Assembly: GCA_030737875.1 (NCBI GenBank)
Contig: CM060923.1
Location: 491,190,453-491,254,452 of the forward strand
Length of the DNA: 64,000 bases
DNA from: Allium sativum
Taxonomy: Eukaryota; Streptophyta; Magnoliopsida; Asparagales; Amaryllidaceae
Direction of reading: 5' to 3'
The notes beneath the pieces are model-generated. The model was not told where the DNA came from and made no database searches. It was given only the letters and a program-made list of their open reading frames with translations. Positions 12,519-23,994 of this stretch are shown here, piece by piece. The translations under genes and the position numbers were made by a program. Position 1 is the first letter of the stretch. Each line of letters begins with the position of its first letter.

Positions 12519-12526
12519 TTTATATA
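12519..12526 (-). promoter_or_regulatory. TATA box of LTR E
   Basis: TATATAAA on the minus strand, in the context ctatataaacaacc, is nearly identical to the TATA context of LTR C. Confidence 0.6.
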
Positions 12527-12662
12527 GAAGATTGATTAATTTAGAGCCGTCAGATCAACCCAGAAGCGATCAAGACCATCCAGACAAGATAGAACAGCCA
12601 AATCAGCCCTAATGACTCAGTTGGGAGTCAGAAGTCGCAATCTTTCAGATCTGCCTGGCGCC

Positions 12663-12680
12663 GGGGGGGGGGGGGGGGGG
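12663..12680. repeat. Poly-G tract
   Basis: Eighteen consecutive G residues adjoin the GTCGAC palindrome array. The length may be affected by sequencing error. Confidence 0.8.
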
Positions 12681-12683
12681 TAG

Positions 12684-12743
12684 GTCGACACTAAGGTCGA
12701 CCTGTATGGGGAGGTCGACACTAGGGTCGACCCACTGGTCGAC
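12684..12743 (-). promoter_or_regulatory. Phased GTCGAC palindrome array, LTR E promoter
   Basis: Five GTCGAC sites start at 12684, 12696, 12714, 12726 and 12738, with spacings of 12, 18, 12 and 12 bp. They lie about 160 bp upstream of the LTR E TATA box. LTR C has a similar array in the same place. Confidence 0.55.
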
Positions 12744-14249
12744 CTGATCCCTGGAGGGGAATTTCCCGCCTAGCCCGCTTCTTCTCCTGATTTTGAATTT
12801 TGAATTTGAACTGAGTTGTTTTGAATTTTTATTAAACTTCTGAAGGCCATAACTCCTTCATACGAAATCCGATTCACGCAAACTCAGATTCTATCTCAAG
12901 CAGAATTCTGACACGAACGCAATGGCGTAACCCGTTTCCCTTAGTTCGTACATTAGAAATTAAATATTCTTTAATTCGAAACTTTAATGTTAATAGAAAA
13001 TACGGGGTGTTACAGTTCCAACGTTTCTTGTTTCGTAGAAATCTGACTTATATTGGACCCTGTATATCCAGTTGAAGTTCAAAATTCCATATTATGAACT
13101 GCAGCGCCATTTCGAGCTCGTTTTATAATTATATAAATATATAACGTTCATACTTCGTTCTAAATAACGAATTAAATATTAAAATCCATAAATATTCCAA
13201 ATAATATAATTAAAACAATAAATAAATAAATTATTTGACTGCCAAAAATACGGGTTGTTACAGCATGTCACATTTACAGTTCACACCATGCGATCGATAA
13301 CTACCAGTATATAACCTTCGAGCTCGTGCGTCTCAAAGAAGGGTGTTAAGCCAGAGAATAAATCCTCCGCCACCATAGATATATATTATTAGATACCAAT
13401 TTAATTGCACAGAATGAAATTAGATGATGGACACACATCCATTTACAAGTCCGTTCTAGGTCTAAACGAAACCGGAGTCACCTTATTCCTCGTCCCGTAT
13501 GTCCAATACGGAAGTGAGGTGCTCGCGTATCCGGACAATCAACAAGTACGTCCGGACAACTACCACTTTAACGCTTTATTGGTAGCTAGCTAATGCCAGG
13601 CATCAGTAGTTATCCTTTCGATGTGAAGATCGCTAGTCTTCAATCGTCGTCTTTAAGATCTTCAATTTAGATCGTCGTATGACCATTTGAAATAAGATTT
13701 AACTCGGTCTTTTCAAATGATCCTAGCATATATATAGTTTAAAATCATTTCATATCATTAATGGTACTTAATAACGATCAATCGCTATTTTATTTATATA
13801 AAAATAGCCAAATTTATTTAACGACGCTTCGGGTCAATGGGTGGCCTAGCGCTGTTTTCACCAAAATTTGTTTTACACATATCTTGCAATCTAACTGTTG
13901 GATTTTAATAAAATTCATATTGATGGAAAGATCTTCCAAAAGTGGTCTAGCGGTTCCAGTTTTGGGAAAATCCGACGGTCGGATTTTACGGTATAATTGT
14001 TTGAAGTTACGATTGCCGAAACGCGAACTACCGCACGCGATTCATTTAATTTTAGTTTATATATATATATATATATAATCATTTGGCGATTTCAACTACT
14101 TTCAAATAATCACGTGCAAGCCAAATATAGTTTATAGTCATGTTAGAAATTTTATATATGATTTTCATAATCCGGTTAACATGATAAAAATGATGATTTG
14201 AAATAAATCATGTTTTTAATGGCTAATTATTTCCAATGATAACTAAATT

Positions 14250-15430
14250 ACATTGAAAATATATTTTCCTAATGTTCACTCCTTATGTTGAAAACCAAAC
14301 GACAATAAAAGCATGACTTTTAATCCTACTATTTTTATTTCATCTAAAATGACGATAAAAATGTGACATTTAAATCTATTCTCTTCATTGTCTCTACAGT
14401 GGCAATAAAAATGTAATATTTATTTCTATTCTTTTTATTTCATTTAACATGACAATAAAAATGTAACTTTCAATTCTGCTCTTTTTTATTGTCTCTAAGA
14501 TGACAATAAAAATGTAATTTTAAAACCTACTCTTTTATTTACAACTAACATGTCAACAAAAAAATTTCATTTTTGATTATTCTTTTTATTGTCTCTAATT
14601 TGGCAATAAAAATATACTTTCAAAATTATACTTTTTATTACATCTAAAATGTAGATAAATATGTAGCTTTTAAATCCTATTCTTTTTATTTCAACTAACA
14701 TGTAAATAAAAATGAAATTTTCTTCCTATGTTTTTATATGCATCTAAAATGCAAATAAAAGTGCAACTTTTAAATCAAAGTTTTTATTTACATCTAAAAT
14801 ACAAAAAAATGTAACTTTTTAAATCATGTTTTTATGTGCATCTAAAATGCAAATAAAAATGCAATTTTTAGATCAATGTTTTTATTTGTATCTAAAATAT
14901 AGATAAAAATGCAACTTTTTAAATCAATGTTTTTAATGCAAATAAAAATGTAACTTTCTAATTCATGTTTTTATTTGCATCTAAAATGAAAATAAAAATG
15001 CAACTTTTAGATCAATGTTCTTATTTGTATCTCAAATACAAATAAAAATACAACATTTTAAATTAATGTTTTATTTGCAACTAAAATGCAAATAAAAATG
15101 TAATCTTTTATCTAATGTTTTATTTGCAACTAAAATGCAAATAAAAATTTAATCTTTTATTTTTCAATCTATCCTCTATTTACATCTAATATGTAAATAA
15201 AAATGTACCCTTTTATTCTATTCTTTTATTTACATCTAATATGTAAATAAAAGTATAACTTTTTATTCTATTCTTTTATTTACATCTAATATGTAAATAA
15301 AAATATACCCTTTTATTCTCTTCTTTTATTTACATCTAATATATGTAAATAAAAGTATAACTTTTTATTCTATTCTTTTATTTACATCTAATATGTAAAT
15401 AAAAATATAACTTTTTATTTAACTAAATTC
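14250..15430. repeat. Degenerate ~50-bp A/T-rich repeats in LTR G
   Basis: More than twenty variants of a unit with catctaaaatgcaaataaaa and a T-rich spacer fill this stretch. Period and sequence drift along the array. Confidence 0.75.
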
Positions 15431-15569
15431 TCTATTTACCCAAATGTCCATTTTTACTGCAAGTTCGATTATAACCACAAAAACAATTTTATATTTGATT
15501 GAAAGCTCTAATTCAATCAAACAATAACAAAGGTGATGTCTTGTCAATCAACAAACAAAGTGATATATT

Positions 15570-15830
15570 TATTACATTGACAATTCTAATTCAATCCAAT
15601 AATATAAACAAAAATGATATTTTTCATTGAATTGACAATTCTATTTCAATTCAATAATATAAACAAAATTGACATTTTTCATTGAATTGACAATTCTATT
15701 TCAATTCAATAATATAAAAAAAATGATATTTTTCATTGAATTGACAATTCTATTTCAATTCAATAATATAAACAAAAATGATATTTTTCATTGAATTGAC
15801 AATTCTATTTCAATTCAATAAACATGACAA
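15570..15830. repeat. 55-bp tandem repeat, about 5 copies
   Basis: The unit with gacaattctatttcaattc and gatatttttcattgaatt recurs at 15579, 15634, 15689, 15743 and 15798, a 54-55 bp period. Confidence 0.85.
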
Positions 15831-16127
15831 TCCATTTTTGTTTTAATACAAATTATTCAACAAAATAATGAAAACATGATGTATTTTAATTTACCTAACA
15901 CATACAGATCTATAACTTAATTAACAGATCTATATTTATTCATCACCAATCACTAGATCAATCATCCAAAATTTCAGAACATAGCAGATCTAAATCATAT
16001 ACATACAATCATTACATAGCGAGAAAAATAATTAAATTGATTAATTATTTAAAAATAAGAAATCTCACTCTCGTAAATCTGAATTGTTTGGATCCGCAAA
16101 TTTGGTCAAAATTTTATCAGCTTGGAA

Positions 16128-17158
16128 TGTGATAGCCCGTAACTTCCCCGGTAAGGAAAGCCCGGATTACCTTGAGAACACGACAAATCAGAACGCAAAC
16201 AGAAGAACATTTCATTGTTTATTACAACAATTCCATCAGATACAAGAATATATAGAGTATGAATGAATTAAAATACATTCGATAAATATCAGAGATTACA
16301 ATAAATTACGTAGCAGTCTACAGAGCTTTCCGAGCATCGTTCCAGTAGTAGATCAGGATCCAGTGAATATAAATCTGCAAAACCAAAACTACTAGCTGCC
16401 CGTGTCAAAAATAAGGGCACCCGGAGTTTAGGTTAAAACAATAAACTCCAGGTCAGTCATTTGACTGGTGTGAGAACTAAAACAATTATTTAAACATTTC
16501 TTTAAAAGAGAGTAATTCAAGGGACCATGCCATATAACACGGAACGGGTTTCCTCCCAAGAATACCAGTGCATAGAATAAACAAACACAATGCTTTTTCG
16601 AAAAATGAAGCTATTATAAGACCCAGGTCCCATCACATAATGCAACACAAGCCGGAGGATAGGGTTTTCCCTTATAATAGCCAAACATGCTTAGTACGTT
16701 TAAAACAAATCATTTGATACTATTATAAGTGTATAGTGTCAAAACAATTTCTATCATAAATATCAATCATAGACGGCATGGGTACCATATATCATGTCGC
16801 CATACTAGGCTCTACAAATAAAACCGAAATATCTTGTATTGGAAATTGGATTTCCGTCGTTAGTCGAGGCAAGGGGCAAGCTCCTATCCGCTTCGAGACA
16901 CTCTAGCAAATGTCTCAGGACTACTCTCTCTGGGCAGCCACTTGGACTTCAGGGCCGGTCCACACTTACGTTAGTGGATTAGTATTCCTGAACACACGTT
17001 TCCCGGTCCTAACAGACCTAAAATCAAGGTGCCTCGTTCTAACAACCAAAAGGGTGAAAATAATATAAATGTCAGCCAGTTTAAGCACTGACACCACCTA
17101 TAACTAGAAAGAAACGTCGTGTTCTCCCTGCAGTCCTTATCCCGTTTTTGACTCATAC
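16128..17158 (-). mobile_element. Solo LTR D, left (3') segment, minus orientation
   Basis: LTR D begins here with tgtgatagcccg and continues to 17158, where element B is inserted; it resumes at 44852. The flanking duplication is tggaa (16123-16127 and 50483-50487). Read backwards it aligns with the last kilobase of the B LTR, including gtggaccggccctga, the GAGACA/TGTCTC hairpin (16895-16916) and gggtgccc..acgggcag. Without B the LTR is about 6.66 kb. Confidence 0.8.
17154..17158. repeat. Target-site duplication of element B (left)
   Basis: catac here is repeated at 44847-44851, directly outside the two B LTRs. Confidence 0.9.
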
Positions 17159-17519
17159 TGTAACGACCAAGAAAATCTGAACCAATTTAAAATTTTTAAA
17201 TTGGCTAAAATAATGGATTTTAAATATTTAAAATAAATATTTTAAATAATGGCGATGAAAACTAAGTTTGAATCGACAATTGAAAACGAATATAATTAAT
17301 TATAATTATAAACAAGGCCTGAAATGGCGTGGCAGTTTCAAAAATTGAATTCAAACTTTGTCGGACTGTACCGGGTGCAAAACAATCCGGATTTTAGTGA
17401 AACCAAAAACATTAGGATCTAATTGATGATATCTTTCCAACGAATCTGACCAATCGAATTTTGATAGCGGGAATCAAAAGATATGTCCAGTTGAAAATAC
17501 TGAATAGTCGCTATGGAAT

Positions 17520-17765
17520 TCAGGCCCTTAAAAATGGACATTTTGCAAATGACCTCGGATTTCGACGAAACCACTTTTGTTGGATCCGCAAGGTCAAGTT
17601 ATTGTTAGGTTTCAAATTTCATAATTTTTCGAATCAATACGTGAGCGTGGCAAAGGAAAACGCGTTTGACCAGTTTCTGTTGATTTTAATCGACTGGAAA
17701 TTGGCCATTTTTCAAACGGTCTCAGAATTCGACGAAACTAGTTTTGTTAGGACCGTATCGTCGAT
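17520..17765 (+). repeat. ~165-bp direct duplication in the B U3 region
   Basis: The block with cattttgcaaatgacctcgg and ttcgacgaaaccacttttgt recurs about 167 bases later as catttttcaaacggtctcag and ttcgacgaaactagttttgt. Both copies are also present, reversed, in LTRs D (near 49890-50070) and G (near 51340-51540). The duplication therefore predates the split of these subfamilies and probably has promoter or enhancer value. Confidence 0.6.
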
Positions 17766-18006
17766 ACGAAGCTAGAAAATATTTTTCTGGAATTTTTCTA
17801 GTTAGTATATGACCCCGGTAATTTGAAATGTACGTTTAAAATTCAATATAGTGATTTAAATGTAAATTCAACGGGAACTGGTTGTAACGATCAAATCAGC
17901 TTACGATACATATCCCATTGTGTTCGGAATGGGGGTAAAACGCTATGGGCGACAGGCGGTAGGCCTCGTTTCGAGGTCGTATGTAAAACTCAACCTTTTT
18001 GCAAAA

Positions 18007-18014
18007 TATAAATA
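18007..18014 (+). promoter_or_regulatory. TATA-like box, B 5' LTR
   Basis: TATAAATA lies upstream of a pyrimidine-rich stretch and the GC-rich leader. Surrounding AT-richness makes the exact box uncertain. Confidence 0.4.
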
Positions 18015-18049
18015 ATTAAATAATAAAATAATAAAAATAATTTTAATTT

Positions 18050-18379
18050 CCCTCCTTTATCTCCCGTTCTGCCCCCCTCCCCACCCCCCCCCCCCCCCCG
18101 ATTCATTAAGTAGAAATAAAAAAAAACCTAAAACTATCGATCGACGCCACCGCCCGCGACCGCCTGTTCCTCCTCCAAGCCCACCGCTTCACTCTCCCTC
18201 CTCCGCTTCGCAGGACCTACGAGTCCCCCCCCCCTCGAAGCCATCGCGAGCGAATCGAGCAGCCCCCCTCCCAGTCTGACGACCTCCTGCCACCACCGGC
18301 GAACCCCGAGCCGCCGCCTCGAAGCCAGACTCCGCCTCCCCTCCGACGAACTGCGGAAACCCCCCCTCCCCCCCTCTCT
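18050..18379 (+). other. GC-rich predicted leader exon in the B LTR
   Basis: A sharp GC-rich island (cgccaccgcccgcgaccgcc and similar) in an AT-rich LTR starts just after the TATA-like box and stops exactly at a consensus donor, CTCTCT|GTAAGTATT (GT at 18380-18381). The 3' LTR keeps it at 39890-40197. LTR D has an equivalent, 49100-49515 on the minus strand, ending in a GTGAGT donor. It looks like a transcribed 5' leader exon, possibly of gene origin. No long open frame is conserved. Confidence 0.5.
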
Positions 18380-18419
18380 GTAAGTATTTCTTTTTATTTT
18401 ATTATTTTATTTTTATTTT

Positions 18420-18900
18420 ATATAAACAGAATTTAAAACTGAATTTGAAAAAGAATTTAAAACTGAATTTGAAAAAGGGGTTATAAAAACTGATTTTCAA
18501 AAAACATTTAAAACTGATTTTCAAAAACATTTAAAACTGATTTTCAAAAGCATTTAAAAACTGGTTTTTAAAAAACATTTAAAACTGATTTTTTAAAAGC
18601 GTTTAAAAACTGATATTAGAATAGGTTTAAATCTGATTTTTTATAAAGGAAAAACAGATTTTTTATAAAGGATAAAAACTGATTTTTCAATTATAGTAAA
18701 ACTGTTTTTTTTTTTAAAGGTTAAAACTGAATTTTAAAAAGAGTTTAAAACTGATTTGATTTTAAAACTTTAAATAGAAAAAGGTTTAATCTTTTTAAAG
18801 AAAAAGATTTGGACTTTCTAAAGAAAAAGATTTGGACTTTCTAAAGAAAAAGATTTGAACTTGGAAAAAAAAATAAAGATCATATTTTTAAAAGAGAAAA
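18420..18900. repeat. Degenerate A/T-rich short repeats in the B LTR
   Basis: Many variants of tttaaaactgattttcaaaa with a period of about 22-28 bp follow the donor site. The 3' LTR has the same array at 40240-40720. Confidence 0.7.
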
Positions 18901-19202
18901 GACGGAAATTTTATTAAGTAGAAGGAGTAAGATATGATTTTTGTATTTTTAAAGTAATAAAAATATAATCTTTACATCATAGGAATATTAAAAATATAAC
19001 CTTTATTTTTGAAAAGGCGGAATATATATTTTTGAAATGCAGTTTTTATATATTGAATAACATAGTAAAAATTCGATTTTTACATATGTAGAGAATACAG
19101 GCAACAAAGCGACAGAAAGAGAGATTGGCGAAGAAGAGTCGTAGTAGTTGGATAGCTATTGGTGAGATTTCTGATTTAAAAATATTATATATGTGTGAAA
19201 TG

Positions 19203-19214
19203 AAAGTGAATTGC

Positions 19215-19260
<46 letters not shown>
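19203..19260. repeat. (TA)n microsatellite, B 5' LTR
   Basis: A long TA run lies directly before a conserved block containing cgtccacaaaccatggacg. The 3' LTR copy (41036-41064) is shorter and interrupted, so this run accounts for much of the LTR length difference. Confidence 0.85.
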
Positions 19261-19261
<1 letters not shown>

Positions 19262-19646
19262 GCCCCTCGTCCACAAACCATGGACGATATTTATTGGTTG
19301 AAATGGTTGTGGAAATTGATTGATAGCGAATGATTGTTTGGGATTGTTTGTGATTGATATTGGTTGATTGTGGTTGAAAAATACCCATTTGTGGTTGAGA
19401 AATATTTGGTTGAAACCACATAGGATTAGTTTGTGGAAATGAAATAAATATATACATGCCGCCTGCGTGCGAACTAGATGCATGATCCCCATTGTCAAAA
19501 ACCGCGAGGTTTTAAGGTAGAGCGAGGAGCCGTACTAGGGACGGTCCCGGTTTTAACTACCCTGCCGTTATGCTGCCGAAATTTTGAATAATATTCGTGT
19601 GTTTGAATTATTTTCATATGCTTAAACTATATTTATTCATTGAATA

Positions 19647-20150
19647 GAAAACATTCATGTGTTGAATTGATATTCATTCGTTGATTAGAAATTCATGTGT
19701 TGAATGGTATTCTTATTTTGAAATAAATCGTTTGATAATAAAAATCACATTTATATATATATAGAAACTATAGAAAACATTCATGTGTTGAATTGGTATT
19801 CATTCGTTGATTAGAAATTCATGTGTTGAATGGTATTCATATTTTGAAATAAATTGTTTGATAATAAAAATCACATTTTTATCTATATATAGAAACTATA
19901 GAAAACATTCATGTGTTGAATTGATATTCATTCGTTGATTAGAAATTCATGTGTTGAATGGTATTCATATTTTGAAATAAATCGTTTGATAATAAAAATC
20001 ACATTTTTATATATATAGAAACTATAGAAAACATTCATGTGTTGAATTGATATTCATTCGTTGATTAGAAATTCATGTGTTGAATGGTATTCATATTTTG
20101 AAATAAATTGTTTGATAATAAAAATCACCTTTTATCGACTATATGAACTG
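19647..20150. repeat. 126-bp tandem repeat, 4 copies, B 5' LTR
   Basis: The unit with gaaaacattcatgtgttgaa, tattcattcgttgattag and aataaaaatcacattttta starts at 19647, 19773, 19901 and 20027. The 3' LTR has the same four copies at about 41450-41935. Confidence 0.9.
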
Positions 20151-22182
20151 TGTAAAATAATCTCGTTTTAAAAGAAATTGTTTTATGATAAAAATCCCAT
20201 TCTTATCACCAACTTGAACTATATAGAAAAATAGTGTTTTGAAATGAGTTGTTTTACAATAAAAATCACATTTTTATTGTATGCATAAATCGTTGAAATG
20301 TGAAGTGTTAAAAATAGCCACTTGTTCAAAATAAACATATATGAGTTGAAATATTCATTAATTAGCTAATGAAATGATTTGCACCTATTTATGTAACATT
20401 AGAATGAATGGTGTTTTTTTTAAACCAAACAGAAATCAAATATGAAGTTGAATAGAAAATGATAAATGATAAGAACTGTATATATATGTACATGCATATT
20501 TATTGAACAGGTTATGGCAAAGGGGCTAGAGAAGAGGAATAAAATTTTGTGCCCGACAAATAGGTACACATTTACTGTTTTGTTTGGGTGATGATTTTAT
20601 GAGCCTGTTGGCTAGCCGCTTGGCTTTTTCTTTTTCTTTTTGAGATTAGAAGGACCGGGAACGCTATTTGCGATTTCCCGATGCTCCCGGTGCAGGGGAG
20701 GTTATGGCGAAATTTTCCAAAATTTTAAGGTGTTAGAAAAATATTTGAAGTGAAAACGATATGGAAATCATTGAATGAACTATATTTATATAAATATATA
20801 AATATAAATAAAATTAAAATGAAACGAAGCCGTGCAGTTCGTATTTTGAAACCATGATTTCAAACAACTAGTACGGGAAATCCGACCATTGGATTTTCCC
20901 GAAACCTCAACCGTCGGGTACGCCTTGGAAATATCTTCCCAACGGCACCAACCTTGTAAAAATCCAACGGTTGGATTGTCTGGAATGTTTAATTCAAATC
21001 GGAAGAAAAATAGCGCCAGAAGCGATTATATTTATATATATATAAATATAATTATATATTTAATCGAATAACGACGCTACAGTTCGTAATTTGAAGTCGA
21101 AAATTCAAACGATTGTACCGGGAGATCCGACCGTCGGATTTTCCCGAAACTGGAACCGTTGGATTCGTTTTGAAAATACCTTTCTAATGATGTAAATTTT
21201 GTGAAGATCCAACGGTTAGATTTTCAGATATGTGTAAATAAAATCTGAAGAAAAACAGCGCCACGGCCGCTTTATGGCCCGAAGCGTCGTTTTGAATAAA
21301 ATAGCTATTTTAAAATAAATAAAAATAGCGATAAATAGTTATAAAATATCATAAGCGATATGGAATGGAAATAAACTGAATTTGCTTAATTTATGTTGTA
21401 TTTGATGGTTGAATGTGTTTGGTGTGGAAATTACATTAAAGAACACAATTGGTGTTGTCGAATAATTTAACCATTAAAATAAATTGATTTGAAATTCTAA
21501 ATATACGTGAATTATTTGAAAAGGCCGAGTTAATTCTCATTTCAAATAATCGACCGACGATTGAAAGTCGAAGATGAAGACGACGGTCGAAGACCGGAGA
21601 TCTTCACCTCGCTTGGATGGTAACCGAGGTCCTGATTGGGAGGCATCCCGAAATATGGATAATGAGTGGTGATCGTCCAGACGTACGTGGTGATCGATGG
21701 GTTTGCGAGGTATTTAGTGCCTCCGGTTTCGTTCAGACCCAGAACGAACTTGTAAATGGACTGTGTGTCTGACATAGGATTTATTCTGTGTGGCATGCTA
21801 AGATGCAGTGATCAGGGCTTCTGTTGAAAAGCAAAGTCTTGTGGTGATGATCAAAGCACCGCCTGTGTGGCGTAGCTTTGTGTATAACGTAAATTCGCGA
21901 GCCTCACACCCAGGTATGAACCTAAAACGGGAGAGGACATCAGGGAGGGCCTGCGTTTCTTTCTAGCTAGGGTGGTGTCAGTGACCTACCAGCCCTGACA
22001 TTTATATACTGTTCACCTATGTGGTTGTTGCTGTTGCGAGGCGCCTCGGTTTGATCGGACGATCCGGGTCCGATGGAGTCATTCGTTGGCTCGTTTACGC
22101 CCCAAAGGGCGGAGAAACGTAGTGTTCAGGCATAATAATCCACATCGGTGGACCGGCCCTGACGATCCAAGGGCCCACCTGA

Positions 22183-22187
22183 GTCTG
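22183..22187. repeat. Target-site duplication of element A (left)
   Basis: gtctg here and at 33388-33392 flank element A. The intact site, a single gtctg, is visible in the B 3' LTR at 43990-43994. Confidence 0.97.
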
Positions 22188-22224
22188 TGTAACACCCCAA
22201 ATTTTCTATTAACACTAAAGTTGC

Positions 22225-22495
22225 TAAAATATTAATAAGTATGTAAGAGAGGGGATGTATCTATTATGAATATAAAAATATTAATAAGTATGTAAGAGAG
22301 GGGATGTATCTAATATGAATATAAAAATATTAATAAGTATGTAAGAGAGGGGATGTATCTAATATGAATATAAAAATATTAATAAGTGTGTAAGAGAGGG
22401 GATGTATCTAATATGAATATAAAAATATTAATAAGTGTGTGAGAGAGGGGATGTATCTAATATGTATATAAAAACAATAATAAGTAAAGGGGGAT
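22225..22495. repeat. 49-bp tandem repeat, about 5 copies, A LTR
   Basis: The unit with ttaataagtatgtaagagag and gggatgtatctaatatg has a 49-bp period (starts ~22231, 22280, 22329). It lies at the LTR start upstream of the TATA box, where enhancer arrays often lie. The 3' LTR has it at about 30400-30670. Confidence 0.9.
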
Positions 22496-22576
22496 GTATC
22501 TAATATGTACATTGTAGAAAATATATATATATATTTATGACATGAATAGAAGTTTATTTATATGCTGAGTGTTTGC

Positions 22577-22605
22577 TGAGTCACTTCTGACTCATTGCTG
22601 AGTCA
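22577..22605 (+). promoter_or_regulatory. Three TGA(G/C)TCA motifs at 11-bp spacing
   Basis: TGAGTCA (22577), TGACTCA (22588) and TGAGTCA (22599) lie about 80-105 bp upstream of the TATA box. This is the binding motif of GCN4/Opaque2-type bZIP factors, and 11-bp spacing puts the sites on one helix face. In the 3' LTR the third site is altered to CGAGTCA. Factor binding is inference. Confidence 0.55.
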
Positions 22606-22683
22606 ACAAGATAAACCCCATCTTGTCTGAACGGCTGCGGTTATTTCTAGGTTAAATCTAATGGCCTAAATGAATTCTAAAAT

Positions 22684-22692
22684 CTATAAATA
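22684..22692 (+). promoter_or_regulatory. TATA box of the A 5' LTR
   Basis: CTATAAATA lies about 180 bases upstream of the predicted leader donor. The same box occurs in the 3' LTR near 30858. Confidence 0.65.
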
Positions 22693-22714
22693 AGTGGGTA
22701 GACCCTAGACCTAA

Positions 22715-22869
22715 ATCACTTGTAAAATTAGAGAAGCTACCGTCATGCTGCTGCCATGGAGTTCAGCATAGCCGTCACAAACTAAGAAGAGGAAGCCTAA
22801 TCATCTACAACTAAATCTACACAAATCAAATCAAAAGATCTCTCTTTCTCTAATTCTTTTCTTTTGTTG
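22715..22869 (+). other. Predicted leader exon of element A with donor at 22870
   Basis: About 30 bases after the TATA box a CT/A-rich leader begins and ends in TTTGTTG|GTGAGTATG (GT at 22870-22871), a strong 5' splice site. It holds short ATGs but no conserved frame. The likely acceptors are 24861-24862 inside the LTR and 25423-25424 before gag. Transcription start and splicing are inferred from sequence alone. Confidence 0.5.
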
Positions 22870-23773
22870 GTGAGTATGATGATTCTCACAAGACTATTAC
22901 AAACTAATTTGACTCAGTTATGAATGGATCACAAGAAAGTGACGTGATTTGTAATTGTAAATTCTATATATTGTGGATCTCTTATTATGTTATTATGTTG
23001 TCGTATGATGTAAATTATATATGCTATGTCATGCTATGTTGTAAATTCTCTTATGCTATGTCGTGCTATGTTGAGAATCATGTCAAGCTATGTTATACTA
23101 TCATACTATGCCATGTTATAAATCATGCTATATTATGTTGTAAAATCATGATGTTGTTGGAACATGCTTAAAGTTATGTTTTTTTTAATTTAATTTAAAT
23201 GGATCTTGTTTATGGGAATTTGCCTATTAGGTTAGGTGTACCCATAAACTTGAAACTATAATTAAATAAACTTGAATATGGGAATTTGCCTATTGAGTTA
23301 GGTGTACCCATATAAAACCATGTTGTTAAAAAATTAGATGATGTTGATTCACACATGTTCATATGTAAGTTTATGAAAATTGATTGAGATTATATTAGGT
23401 GAATTTTGAACAAGTTGACACCTTTAGGTCCATGACATGTATAATCTATGCAAGTTGGACATATGCAAGTTTCACCCCTTATTATGATTCATTTGGTCAC
23501 ATATACATGTTGTTATTATGATAATCTCTTTTATGCTATGAGTTAGGCTATTCGAGTCTAACATATATTTTGCGAATAAACGTTCAAACGTGGGGTAGGA
23601 GTAATATTAGGAATTAATAAATTGGGTGCAATTTTGTAAGATTTTGCATACCATGAATGGATGTCCATAATTGAGTCAATTATGGACATTGTTAAAAATT
23701 GGAAGTAATTAATAATTCAAGTAGGGAATTATTAAAATTGGGGGAAAGTGGATTATTATTAATAATCAATGCT

Positions 23774-23994
23774 TAGGACACGAGGTTGGACCCATTTGTG
23801 ATGTAAACCTGCCCGGACCCGCCCGGCAAATCCAGTAGTCAAAAATGTCGGCCCAATGTGAGAGGTCCTAGGCCCAAACTAAAGCATAACAGTTGTAAAG
23901 ACATGGGGTTAGACTCTTTTATGGTGTAAGACTGCCCGGACCCGCCCGGCAAATCCAGCTGCCATAAATGCCAGTCTAATGTGAGAGGTCTTTA
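23774..23994 (+). ncRNA. Pair of covarying hairpins, A 5' LTR
   Basis: Hairpin 1 (23774-23870): TAGGAC/GTCCTA, TTGGAC/GCCCAA with one mismatch, TTTGTGA against TCAAAAA (intact TCACAAA in the 3' LTR), and apical CCGG-N6-CCGG. Hairpin 2 (23896-23994): TAAAGAC/GTCTTTA, TTAGAC/GTCTAA, TTTATGG/CCATAAA, and apical CCGG-N6-CCGG. The stem sequences change between copies and families while pairing is kept. The 3' LTR copies are at 31946-32042 and 32068-32166. Confidence 0.65.

Larger units (their letters stand above)
8854..13014 (-). mobile_element. Solo LTR E (A/C-related family), 4.16 kb, minus orientation
   Basis: It runs from tgtaacacccc to ggggtgttaca and is flanked by gttcc at 8849-8853 and 13015-13019. 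No internal coding region is present, so it is a solo LTR left by LTR-LTR recombination. Read on the minus strand it has the same order of parts as the C LTR: GTCGAC array, TATA, leader exon with GTAAGT donor, hairpin pair, GATACA hairpin, gtctgac plus pyrimidine-rich acceptor, and the terminal attccctttg-like block. It contains several large tandem arrays that A and C lack. Confidence 0.85.
8068..13262 (-). mobile_element. LTR relic F, minus orientation, interrupted by solo LTR E
   Basis: The right end (cgggttgttaca, 13262) is the reverse complement of a TGTAACAACCCG LTR start. Positions 8400-8853 and 13020-13262 match the 5' kilobase of B/D/G LTRs read backwards, for example gtttcgtcgaaaatgg and catagcgactatttcag. 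Possible duplications gcatg flank it at 8063-8067 and 13263-13267, giving about 1.03 kb without E. That is short for the family, and DNA left of 8063 does not resemble the expected continuation of G. The left boundary may therefore be a deletion end instead of an LTR end. Confidence 0.45.
13268..16127 (-). mobile_element. LTR G, left segment (B-like), minus orientation
   Basis: Read backwards it follows the B/D LTR: gtcacatttacag, the block around acaagtccgttctaggtc and gaaaccggag (13440-13480), then the repeated accgttgg/ccgtcggat-type blocks (13900-14050) and long A/T-rich arrays. It stops at 16127, where solo LTR D is inserted (TSD tggaa), and resumes at 50488. No protein-coding content was recognised; the small open frames do not persist in relatives. 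Confidence 0.65.

Noticed and set aside
17461..17775. 104-codon open frame in both B LTRs
   Set aside because: The related LTR D has a stop in the same frame and LTR G is rearranged. The region is better explained as a duplicated U3 block.
22920..23171. 83-codon open frame in both A LTRs
   Set aside because: It arises from atgctatgt-type repeats, is Cys/Tyr/Ile-rich without domains, and is kept only because the two LTRs are nearly identical.
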